From contig SKPY01000399.1 of NCBI GenBank assembly GCA_007119305.1, forward strand, positions 1-9,468: a stretch of 9,468 nucleotides of DNA, given 5' to 3'. The stretch comes from Nitriliruptorales bacterium (GTDB lineage: Bacteria > Actinomycetota > Nitriliruptoria > Euzebyales > Egibacteraceae). How positions within the stretch are numbered: position 1 is the first letter of the stretch; every line of letters starts with the position of its first letter. Under the pieces are notes generated by a model that was not told where the DNA came from, searched no databases, and was given only the letters and a program-made list of their open reading frames with translations. This document shows positions 1 through 5,940 of the stretch, piece by piece. Both the position numbers and the translations under genes were made by a program.

Positions 1-24
1 CACCGGGTGGGTGGGTCCGCCGGG

Positions 25-74
25 GGGTTGGGAGCGCCAGCGCCAGCGCTACCACCCGGTAGCGCTCCCAACCC
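25..74. repeat. GC-rich inverted repeat 1 (intergenic hairpin)
   Basis: Positions 25-37 (GGGTTGGGAGCGC) are exactly complementary to 62-74, a 13-bp perfect stem. A second, mutually exclusive stem lies inside it: 45-53 (AGCGCTACC) pairs with 58-66 around a 4-nt loop. No T-tract follows, so it is not a classic intrinsic terminator, though it may end a transcript coming from left of the window. The arm sequence TTGGGAGCGCC recurs in the next hairpin. Confidence 0.6.
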
Positions 75-103
75 TCCAACAGGCGGGCGCCCAGCGCACA
101 CGT

Positions 104-164
104 CCCGGGGGATTGGGAGCGCCGGCGTGGCGCTGGCGCCCGCCGGCGCTCCCGACCCCCCGGG
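104..164. repeat. GC-rich inverted repeat 2 (long intergenic hairpin)
   Basis: Positions 115-127 (GGGAGCGCCGGCG) pair perfectly with 141-153. The stem continues outward from 104-111 (CCCGGGGG) to 157-164 with only one mismatch and one G-T wobble between, giving about 24 bp in all around a 13-nt loop. The element repeats the TTGGGAGCGCC arm of hairpin 1 about 85 bp further on. The stretch 1-232 contains no credible gene. These two hairpins are its main content; they could be a tandem terminator, an mRNA 3'-end stabiliser or a REP-like repeat. Confidence 0.6.
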
Positions 165-223
165 TGCCCGGGCAGGCGGGGCGTCGGCGCGGTCCCATGG
201 GCCCGCGGGGGCACGAGGCGACG

Positions 224-252
224 TTGCCTATCTACCCCTGGGGGTATATGGT
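224..252 (+). promoter_or_regulatory. Candidate promoter of the MBL-rhodanese/SulP operon
   Basis: A -35-like TTGCCT (224-229) is separated by 17 bp from TATGGT (247-252), which fits the actinobacterial -10 pattern TANNNT. Transcription would begin near 259, giving a leader of roughly 23 nt before the ATG at 282. The 14-bp inverted repeat at 233-246 sits exactly between the two boxes, the usual place for a repressor to block RNA polymerase. This is by-eye matching; no start site has been mapped. Confidence 0.5.
233..246. promoter_or_regulatory. Putative CstR-type operator 1
   Basis: TACCCCTGGGGGTA is a perfect inverted repeat of 5-bp arms (TACCC/GGGTA) around 4 bp. CsoR-family repressors bind G/C-tract inverted repeats flanked by TA-type ends, and this site has that shape. 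Nearly the same sequence stands before the repressor gene at 3385-3398. The match between the two sites, and their placement before the two transcription units, is what supports the call; binding by the encoded repressor is inferred. Confidence 0.7.
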
Positions 253-281
253 GAAGGACGGCTGCCGACGAAAGACGCGTC

Positions 282-1634
282 ATGGACATCAGCACGTTCC
301 GGACCGACGGCCTCGGGGACGCCACCTACCTGCTCAGCCACGCGGGCCTCGGCATCCTCGTCGATCCTCAGCGCGACATCGACCGGTTCATGCAGGCGGC
401 GGCGGCTGCCGGGATCGAGCTGCGGTGGGTGCTCGAAACCCACCTGCACAACGACTACGTCTCGGGGGGACGCCACGCGAGCGCGCGCAGCGGGGCGGAG
501 CTCGTCCTGCCGGCCGGCGCGGTCGTGGCGTTCGAGCACCGCGCGGCGTTCCACGGGGAGGAGCTCGTCGCGGACGACCTCGCCGTCCGCCCGCTGCACA
601 CGCCCGGGCACACGCCCGAGCACCTGTCCTACCTCGTGCTCGTCGCCGGCACGCCGGTCGCGCTGTTCTCGGGGGGCAGCCTCCTCGCCGGCTCGGCAGG
701 GCGCGCCGACCTGCTCGGCCGCGACAAGGCCCGCGGGATGGCCCGGGCCCAGTACCAGTCGGTGCGCCGCCTCGCCGCCCTGCCCGACGACGTCGGGCTC
801 TACCCGACGCACGGCGGGGGCTCGTTCTGCACGTCGTCCGCCGCCGGGCAGACGACCTCCACGATCGGGCGTGAGAAGCGCGACAACCCGGTGCTCGCCT
901 ATCCCGACGTGGAGGCCTTCGTCGCGGGTGAGCTCGACGGCCTGCTGCCCTACCCCCGCTACTACGCGCACATGGGCCCCGTGAACTACCAGGGGCCCGA
1001 GCCGATGCCCGACCTCGACGTCCCCGAGCTCGACGCCGCCGCCCTCGCGGAGCTGAGCAGCGAGGTCACGGTGGTCGACGCGCGGCCACGCCACCGCAGC
1101 GCCGAGGCCCACGTGCCCGGCGCGCTCGCCGTCGAGCACAGCGAGCAGTTCGGCGTGTGGGTCGGCTGGCTGGTCCCCTTCGGCGCCCCGCTCGCGCTCG
1201 TCGCCGATGCGGACACCGACGTCGCGGACGCGCTCACCCAGCTCGCCCGCATCGGCTTCGACGACGTGCGCGGCGTGTGCACGCAGATGGCCGCGTGGTT
1301 GGACGCCGGGCACCCGGTCGCCTCCTTCGAGCTCGTGCCGCTGGCAGCGTTCACCGCGCGCCTCGACGAGCCCGGGGCGCAGGTGCTCGACGTGCGCGAC
1401 CCCCAGGAGCACGCGGACGCCGCCCTGCCGGGCGCCCTGCACCGCTACGTGCCGGACCTGGTCGACGACGGGCCACCGGCGGGGCTCGACGCGGCCAAGC
1501 CGGTGCTCGTGGGCTGCGCGACGGGGTTCCGCGCGACCATGGCCGCCAGCCTGCTGCTCCGCGCGGGCTACACGCCCGTCGTGCTCGACGATGCGGGGAT
1601 CCCGGACGTCGCGGAAGCACTGCGCGCGCCGTGA
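282..1634 (+). CDS. CstB-like persulfide dioxygenase-rhodanese fusion (MBL fold)
   Basis: A 450-residue protein built as MBL-fold domain (about 1-235), degenerate rhodanese domain (about 250-345) and active rhodanese domain (about 350-448). This is the layout of Staphylococcus CstB, a cytosolic enzyme that oxidises low-molecular-weight persulfides and handles thiosulfate. The MBL part shows THLHNDY (His54, His56, Asp58), HTPGH (His106, His110) and YPTHGGGSFC (His177, Cys183). The last rhodanese has the Cys412-x4-Arg417 loop CATGFR; the middle one has no cysteine at the matching place (about 305-312) and must be inactive. The third iron-ligand Asp of the ETHE1 motif TGD appears as Gly132 in FSGGS. 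The ATG at 282 is the first in-frame start with family-like N-terminal sequence, preceded by a weak GAAAG at 270-274. The next gene overlaps its stop. Role in sulfide/persulfide detoxification is inferred from family and context; the domain call is firm. Confidence 0.88.
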   Translation: MDISTFRTDGLGDATYLLSHAGLGILVDPQRDIDRFMQAAAAAGIELRWVLETHLHNDYVSGGRHASARSGAELVLPAGAVVAFEHRAAFHGEELVADDLAVRPLHTPGHTPEHLSYLVLVAGTPVALFSGGSLLAGSAGRADLLGRDKARGMARAQYQSVRRLAALPDDVGLYPTHGGGSFCTSSAAGQTTSTIGREKRDNPVLAYPDVEAFVAGELDGLLPYPRYYAHMGPVNYQGPEPMPDLDVPELDAAALAELSSEVTVVDARPRHRSAEAHVPGALAVEHSEQFGVWVGWLVPFGAPLALVADADTDVADALTQLARIGFDDVRGVCTQMAAWLDAGHPVASFELVPLAAFTARLDEPGAQVLDVRDPQEHADAALPGALHRYVPDLVDDGPPAGLDAAKPVLVGCATGFRATMAASLLLRAGYTPVVLDDAGIPDVAEALRAP

Positions 1635-3370
1635 TCCCTCGTCCTCCGGGGCGGGCGGCCCGCTACCTGCCGCCGCTCGCGTGGCTGCGCGGCTACGGGC
1701 GGGACGACCTCGCCGCCGACGCCGTCGCCGGCGTCACCGTTGCGGTCATGCTCGTGCCCCAGGCCATGGCCTACGCAGCGCTGGCGGGCATGCCGCCGGT
1801 CACCGGCCTGTACGCGGCGACGGTGCCGCTCGCCGCCTACGCGCTGCTCGGCACGTCGGGGCAGCTCGCCTTCGGGCCGGTCGCGATCGTCTCGCTGCTG
1901 ACCGCGTCGGCGATCGGGCCGCTCGCCGACGGCGACCCGGCACGCTACGCGGGGCTGGCCGCCCTGCTCGCCCTGCTCGTCGGCGCCATCCACCTCGTGC
2001 TCGGCCTGGCCCGGTCGGGCGGCCTGGTGAACCTGCTGTCCCATCCGGTGATCAGCGGCTTCACGTCGGCCGCGGCGCTCGTGATCGCCGGCAGCCAGCT
2101 GCCCGCCCTGCTCGGCCTGCAGGTCGACACCGCCGAGGGGTTGGTCGCCACCGTGACCGCGGTCGTCCGCCAGCTCGGGGACGTCTCGGGGGCCACGGCC
2201 GTCGTGGGAGGCCTCGCCCTGCTGGCGCTCCTGGCGGGCCGGCGCGCGCCCCGGTTCGTGCCCGTGCCGCTGCTCGTCGTCGTGGCCGCCACCGCCGCCG
2301 CGGCCCTGCTCGGGCTGGCCGATGTGGGGGTCGCCACGCTCGGGGAGGTCCCGCGGGGACTGCCGGCGCCGGCCCTGCCGCCGCTGGACGCCGAGGCTGC
2401 AGCCAGCCTCGTGCCGGCGGCGCTGGCGATCGCGATCGTGTCCTACGCCGAGGGGATCAGCGTGGCGAAGGCGATCGCAGCCCGCACCCGCGGGCGCGTC
2501 GAGCCCAACCAGGAGCTCATCGCCTCCGGCGCCGCAAACCTCGCAGCGGGGCTGTTCCAGGCCTTCCCGGTCGCCGGCGGGTTCTCCCGGACGGCGGTCA
2601 ACCACCAGGCGGGGGCGCGCACGCCGCTCGCGTCGCTCGTGACCGCCACCGGGGTGGCCCTCACCGCGCTGCTGCTCACCCCGGCCTTCACCCATCTCCC
2701 CTGGACGGTCCTCGCCGCGCTCGTGATCGTGGCCGCGCTCGGGCTCATCGACGTGGCGGAGGCGCGCCATGCGTGGCGCACCGACCGCGGCGACGGGCTC
2801 GCGCTCACCGCGACCTTCGTCGCCACCCTGCTCATCGGCGTCGAGGAGGGCCTGGGGCTGGGCGTCGCAGCCGGCATCGCGGTGCTGCTGTGGCGGGCGG
2901 GGCGCCCGCACGTCGCCGAGCTCGGCCGTGTGGAGGGCACCGCGATCCTGCGCAACATCGACCGCTACCCCACCCGGCGCGACCCCCACGTGGCGGTCCT
3001 GCGCATCGACGGGCCGTTGCACTTCGCGAGCGCTGCCCGTGTCGCGGACCTGCTGCGCTCGCTGCCCGCCGAGCGCCCCGAGCTCAGGGCGGTCGTGCTC
3101 GACGCGAGCGCGATCCCCGCGCTGGACGTCACCGGGGCCGACGCGCTCCTCCGCGCCGACGAGGACCTCTCCTCGGCGGGCGTGGCGCTCCACCTCGCCA
3201 CCGTGCGCGGGCCGCTCCGCGACGTCCTGCAACGCGCCGGCTCCTGGCCCCAGCTCGCCGCACGCATCCATCCGACCGTGTCGGCGGCGCTGGACGCCGC
3301 CGGCGTGCCGGTCACGTCGCCGTTGCGCGCGGCCGCGCCCGGGGAGCAGCCGCCCGACGCCGTGCTCTGA
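1631..3370 (+). CDS. SulP family sulfate/anion transporter with STAS domain
   Basis: A 579-residue inner-membrane protein. The GTG start at 1631 shares GTGA with the stop of the preceding gene, so the two are translationally coupled; no good ribosome site precedes it. The N-terminal half carries the SulP signature PQAMAYAALAGMPPVTGLYA (from about residue 43) and a long run of hydrophobic helices to about residue 440. The conserved core motif NQELIASGAANLAAGLFQAF begins near residue 293 and is followed by PVAGGFSRTAVN. A cytoplasmic STAS domain follows (about 450-540), with DASAIPALDVTGADAL typical of these domains. The Pro/Ala-rich tail is variable. SulP proteins move sulfate, bicarbonate or other anions, usually inward. 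Coupling to a persulfide dioxygenase suggests a sulfur oxyanion (sulfite, sulfate or thiosulfate) and possibly export, but substrate and direction are not shown by the sequence. An upstream in-frame extension lies inside the previous gene and is rejected as a start. Confidence 0.9.
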   Translation: MIPRPPGRAARYLPPLAWLRGYGRDDLAADAVAGVTVAVMLVPQAMAYAALAGMPPVTGLYAATVPLAAYALLGTSGQLAFGPVAIVSLLTASAIGPLADGDPARYAGLAALLALLVGAIHLVLGLARSGGLVNLLSHPVISGFTSAAALVIAGSQLPALLGLQVDTAEGLVATVTAVVRQLGDVSGATAVVGGLALLALLAGRRAPRFVPVPLLVVVAATAAAALLGLADVGVATLGEVPRGLPAPALPPLDAEAAASLVPAALAIAIVSYAEGISVAKAIAARTRGRVEPNQELIASGAANLAAGLFQAFPVAGGFSRTAVNHQAGARTPLASLVTATGVALTALLLTPAFTHLPWTVLAALVIVAALGLIDVAEARHAWRTDRGDGLALTATFVATLLIGVEEGLGLGVAAGIAVLLWRAGRPHVAELGRVEGTAILRNIDRYPTRRDPHVAVLRIDGPLHFASAARVADLLRSLPAERPELRAVVLDASAIPALDVTGADALLRADEDLSSAGVALHLATVRGPLRDVLQRAGSWPQLAARIHPTVSAALDAAGVPVTSPLRAAAPGEQPPDAVL

Positions 3371-3383
3371 CCCGCCGGGCGCG

Positions 3384-3399
3384 CTACCCTGGGGGGTAG
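3384..3399. promoter_or_regulatory. Putative CstR-type operator 2 (autoregulation)
   Basis: CTACCCTGGGGGGTAG is an inverted repeat with perfect 6-bp arms around TGGG. Its core (3385-3398) has the same TACCC-N4-GGGTA layout as the site at 233-246, and the two 16-bp sites agree at 13 positions. It lies 21 bp before the start of the CstR-like gene, in the 50-bp gap after the SulP gene, so the repressor probably controls its own transcription. A -10-like TACCCT (3385-3390) overlaps the left arm, but I see no convincing -35 box. Confidence 0.68.
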
Positions 3400-3406
3400 G
3401 ACAGAC

Positions 3407-3412
3407 AAGGAG
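3407..3412 (+). promoter_or_regulatory. Strong ribosome binding site of the CstR-like gene
   Basis: AAGGAG lies 8 nt before the ATG at 3421 and fixes that start. It is the clearest Shine-Dalgarno sequence on the plus strand here, contrasting with the weak or absent sites of the two preceding genes. Confidence 0.8.
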
Positions 3413-3420
3413 CCGGTGCC

Positions 3421-3687
3421 ATGCAGGTGACGGAGCTCAGCCCTGACGCGGTCAAGGAGACCCTCACCCGCCTCCGCAAGGTGGAAGGTCAGGTCCGCGC
3501 GCTGCAGCGGATGATCGAAGAGGGCCGCGACTGCCAGGAGGTGCTGCGCCAGATCGCGGCGTCGACCAAGGCGCTGCGGCGCGCCGGTGTGACCCTCGCC
3601 GCCGTCGGCCTTGAGCACTGCCTGCGTGACGAGCACGGCGAGACCGACCCGGGGGCCCTGCGCCGAGCGTTCATCGAGCTGTCCTGA
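3421..3687 (+). CDS. cstR: CstR-like persulfide-sensing repressor (CsoR/RcnR family, DUF156)
   Basis: An 88-residue all-helical DNA-binding protein of the CsoR/FrmR/CstR family, of normal length. Family marks are the helix TRLRKVEGQVRALQRMIEE, Cys38 in EEGRDCQEV and Cys67 in GLEHCL. The 29-residue Cys-Cys spacing equals that of the sensing pairs in copper-sensing CsoR and persulfide-sensing CstR. CsoR needs a His four residues before the second Cys for Cu(I); here that place is Gly63. CsoR also has a Tyr before the first Cys; here it is Asp37, as in the GKDC of S. aureus CstR. It therefore looks like a sulfur rather than copper sensor: persulfide would join Cys38 and Cys67 of neighbouring subunits and release DNA. 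The adjacent dioxygenase-rhodanese and SulP genes and the two matching operators agree. FrmR-type aldehyde sensing is the main alternative. Family certain; CstR subtype inferred. Confidence 0.85.
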   Translation: MQVTELSPDAVKETLTRLRKVEGQVRALQRMIEEGRDCQEVLRQIAASTKALRRAGVTLAAVGLEHCLRDEHGETDPGALRRAFIELS

Positions 3688-3690
3688 GCG

Positions 3691-3706
3691 CGGCCCCGCG
3701 GGGCCG
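3691..3706. terminator. Hairpin after the CstR-like gene
   Basis: CGGCCCCGCGGGGCCG is a perfect 16-bp palindrome starting 3 bp after the stop codon. As RNA it can fold into a short, very stable GC hairpin. No U-tract follows, so termination is uncertain; it could lower read-through into the nfeD-like gene, which starts about 30 bp later. Confidence 0.4.
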
Positions 3707-3734
3707 ACGCCGGCCGCACAGCGTGCGAGGATGG

Positions 3735-5111
3735 ATGGTGATGCACACCAGTCAGCACCGCAGGCCCAGGCCGCGCGCGCTCGTGCTCGCGGTCCTCGTC
3801 ACGCTGCTCGGGCTCGGTATGCTCGCGGCCCCCGCGAGCGCGCAGGGCGAGCGCATCCTCGTGGCCGAGGCGCGCGGCGCGATCACCCCCGTGATCGCCA
3901 ACCACCTCGCCGATGCGGTCGCAGCCGCGGAGGCCGGCGGCTACCACGCGGTCCTCGTCGAGCTCGACACCCCCGGCGGTCTCGAGGACGCGATGCGCGA
4001 CATCGTCAAGACGTTCCTCAGCGCCGACGTGCCCGTGATCGTGCACGTGTCGCCGTCCGGCGCGCGGGCCGCCTCGGCCGGAGCGATCATGACCTTCGCC
4101 GCGCACGTCGCGGCGATGGCTCCGGGGACGAACATCGGGGCGGCGACACCGGTGCCGCTCGAGGGTGAGCTGCCCGAGGAGCTCGCGAACAAGATCATCG
4201 CCGACTCCGCGGCCTACGCGGAGGCCATCGCCGAGCTGCGTGGCCGCGACGTGGAGTTCGTGGTGGACACGGTGCGCGAGGGCCGCTCCGCCTCCTCGAC
4301 CGAAGCAGAGGAGATCGGCGCGATCGACCTGGTCACGGCCACCCGCTCGTCGCTACTGGCCGACATCGACGGCAGGTCGGTGTTCTTGAACCCGAGCGAC
4401 GTGGAGGACATCGAAGGCAGCGGCACCGAAGTGGTGCTCGCCACGGCCGACGCCGTGCTCGAGGACTACGAGATGTCGTGGACCCGCCAGCTGCTCCAGT
4501 CCCTGGCGAACCCCAACCTCGCGCTGATCTTCCTGTCGATCGGCCCCCTCGCGATCCTCTACGAGCTCGCCAGCCCCGGGGCGATCATCCCCGGGGTCAT
4601 CGGCGCGATCATGCTGATCCTCGGGTTCTTCTCGCTCGCGGTGCTGCCGGTCAACATCGCGGGGGTGCTGCTGCTCCTGCTGGCGGTCGCGATGTTCATC
4701 GCCGAGCTGTTCGCCCCGGGTGTGGGCGTCTTCGCGGGCGCCGGCGCGCTCGCGCTCATCGCCGCCGGCGTGTTCCTGTTCGACCAACCGACGGGGGTGG
4801 GCGTGGACCTCTCGTTTCTGATCCCGATCGCGGTCGCGGTCGGTCTCGCGGCGATCTTCATCGGGCGCTTCGCCTGGAACATCCACCAGACCAGGCCGTA
4901 CACCGGCCAGGGCGGCTCGTACGTCGGCGCCGTCGGCGAGGTCCGCGAAACACGGGGCCAGACCGGGCGCGTGTGGGTCAACGGCCAGATGTGGCGGGCC
5001 CGGGCCGAGGATGGCCAGCTCAGACGCGGCGACCGGGTCGAGGTCGTGCGCGTGGACGGCCTCGAGCTCGTCGTCAGTCCAGTCGACCAGGAGACGACGA
5101 CGCAGGCGTGA
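3735..5111 (+). CDS. NfeD family membrane-bound serine protease (ClpP-class, full-length)
   Basis: About 458 residues. A signal peptide (Arg-rich start, hydrophobic core, likely cut after APASA near residue 36) precedes a ClpP/crotonase-fold protease domain (about 40-245). This has LDTPGG (near 77-82), the nucleophile Ser114 in ARAASAG and Lys153 in ANKII, matching the Ser/Lys dyad of archaeal 1510-N; NIGAATPV is also typical. A hydrophobic block of several membrane helices spans about 262-381, followed by a soluble NfeD OB-fold domain (about 394-452). Such proteins act in the membrane in quality control, cutting hydrophobic stretches, usually beside a stomatin/SPFH protein. None is visible here. 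The start is uncertain: ATG 3735, ATG 3741 and GTG 3723 are all in frame, and GCGAGG at 3725-3730 suits either ATG. Whether it is co-transcribed with the repressor gene, about 50 bp upstream, is open. Confidence 0.88.
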   Translation: MVMHTSQHRRPRPRALVLAVLVTLLGLGMLAAPASAQGERILVAEARGAITPVIANHLADAVAAAEAGGYHAVLVELDTPGGLEDAMRDIVKTFLSADVPVIVHVSPSGARAASAGAIMTFAAHVAAMAPGTNIGAATPVPLEGELPEELANKIIADSAAYAEAIAELRGRDVEFVVDTVREGRSASSTEAEEIGAIDLVTATRSSLLADIDGRSVFLNPSDVEDIEGSGTEVVLATADAVLEDYEMSWTRQLLQSLANPNLALIFLSIGPLAILYELASPGAIIPGVIGAIMLILGFFSLAVLPVNIAGVLLLLLAVAMFIAELFAPGVGVFAGAGALALIAAGVFLFDQPTGVGVDLSFLIPIAVAVGLAAIFIGRFAWNIHQTRPYTGQGGSYVGAVGEVRETRGQTGRVWVNGQMWRARAEDGQLRRGDRVEVVRVDGLELVVSPVDQETTTQA

Positions 5112-5178
5112 CGCGCCGCCCGCCGTGCTGGTGCGCCCGCGCCGCCCGCACGAGCACGCAGGCACCAGCGCCGGGTCC

Positions 5179-5196
5179 GCAGCGGTTGAGCGCTGC
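5179..5196. other. Small hairpin in the gap after the NfeD gene
   Basis: GCAGCG (5179-5184) pairs with CGCTGC (5191-5196) around a 6-nt loop. It lies about 70 bp after the nfeD-type stop and before the AT-richer promoter-like patch. It has no U-tract. It may contribute to termination of the upstream transcript but is short enough to be chance in DNA this GC-rich. Confidence 0.25.
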
Positions 5197-5255
5197 ACGT
5201 GCACGGCCCGCTTCGTCCGCAGTTGCGCACCTTGGCACGCACCCTGCTTGCAATT

Positions 5256-5280
5256 GTTTAACATGTGCTGCTGGCGGTAA
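5256..5280 (+). promoter_or_regulatory. Candidate SigB/SigF-type stress promoter
   Basis: GTTTAA (5256-5261), 13 bp, then CGGTAA (5275-5280) resembles the general-stress sigma consensus (GTTT...GGGTA) of SigB/SigF family factors. It lies in the only noticeably AT-rich patch of the window. Transcription would begin near 5287, about 30 nt before the GTG at 5317. A housekeeping alternative with TTGGCA at 5232-5237 and TAACAT at 5259-5264 has a 21-bp spacer, which is too long. Confidence 0.4.
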
Positions 5281-5316
5281 CGGTAGAGGCATCCGACCCC
5301 GACAGTGGAGAAGCTT

Positions 5317-5940
5317 GTGAACGTCAAGGAAACCGCAGACCAGACCCTCGACCTCGCGCAGCGCCAGGCTGAGCAGGCCATCGAACAGACCAAGCAGGCG
5401 CCCGAGGACGCCCGCGCCGCAGCCAAGAAGCTGGAGGAGACGCTCAAGGAAGCCGGTTACATGACGCTCGGGGCGGGCGATGTGGCGGTGCACGCGGCGC
5501 GTCAGCTGCCCGCGTTCCTGCGGCACGCCCCCGAGAACCTCGCCGACCTCGCCGAGCAGGTCGCCGAGGGCGTGCGCGACGGCGCCAGCGACCTCGCCGA
5601 GCGCGGCAGGCGGCTGACCGGGCAGGTCAAGCGCAGCCCGGAGGTGACCGAGGCGCGTGCCCAGACCCAGGCCGCCTCCGCGCAGGTCAAGGGCGCGAGG
5701 ACGAGCGTCAGCAAGGCGGCGCAGGCCCAGGCCGACGCGGCGGCGGCCGCGGCGGCGAAGACCGGCCAGCCCCCGCGGCCGTCCACCCCGTCGACGACCC
5801 AGGAGCCTGACGCCGGCTCCGGTCCGCTCGAGGACCGCACCGTCGACGAGCTCCGGACCCGTGCGGCCGAGCTCGACATCCAAGGCCGCTCGCAGATGAC
5901 CAAGCAGGAGCTCATCGCCGCGATCCGCGCGCGTCAGTAG
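5317..5940 (+). CDS. HBHA/phasin-like coiled-coil protein with C-terminal Rho_N/SAP-like domain
   Basis: About 207 residues, rich in Ala, Glu, Gln and Lys. Residues 1-45 are an amphipathic helix full of EQ/AK repeats. Residues about 47-66 (GYMTLGAGDVAVHAARQLP) resemble the short hydrophobic segment of mycobacterial HBHA and phasin-like proteins, and helical sequence continues to about 150. A Pro/Ser/Thr linker (about 152-168) leads to a terminal domain (171-207) with RTVDELRTRAAELDIQGRSQ and KQELIAAIR, the pattern of Rho N-terminal or SAP-like modules that often bind nucleic acid. The GTG at 5317 is chosen because GGAG (5307-5310) stands 6 nt before it; GTG 5305 would contain that site. A granule, membrane-surface or nucleoid-associated role is possible but no function is established. 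It is monocistronic, ending in a convergent junction. Confidence 0.72.
   Translation: MNVKETADQTLDLAQRQAEQAIEQTKQAPEDARAAAKKLEETLKEAGYMTLGAGDVAVHAARQLPAFLRHAPENLADLAEQVAEGVRDGASDLAERGRRLTGQVKRSPEVTEARAQTQAASAQVKGARTSVSKAAQAQADAAAAAAAKTGQPPRPSTPSTTQEPDAGSGPLEDRTVDELRTRAAELDIQGRSQMTKQELIAAIRARQ

Noticed and set aside
48..63. GCTACC-ACCC-GGTAGC as a third CstR-type operator
   Set aside because: It resembles the operators, but the arms lack one C/G and the half-site spacing is shorter by 2 bp (TACC-N4-GGTA). It is better explained as part of hairpin 1 and lies about 180 bp before the promoter.
7..281. Open plus-strand frames starting near 7 and 11
   Set aside because: They run through the hairpin region and continue as shadow frames of the enzyme gene. 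The composition is Pro/Arg/Ala-rich with no motif and no ribosome site.
228..1442. Long open frame on the minus strand opposite the MBL-rhodanese gene
   Set aside because: GC-rich coding DNA often leaves the antisense frames open. The translation is low-complexity, rich in Arg, Gly, Ala and His, with no family motif, while the plus-strand frame encodes a clear enzyme.
1157..1630. N-terminal extension of the SulP gene
   Set aside because: This stretch is the second frame of the MBL-rhodanese gene and reads as Arg/Ala-rich noise. SulP-like sequence begins just after the GTG at 1631.
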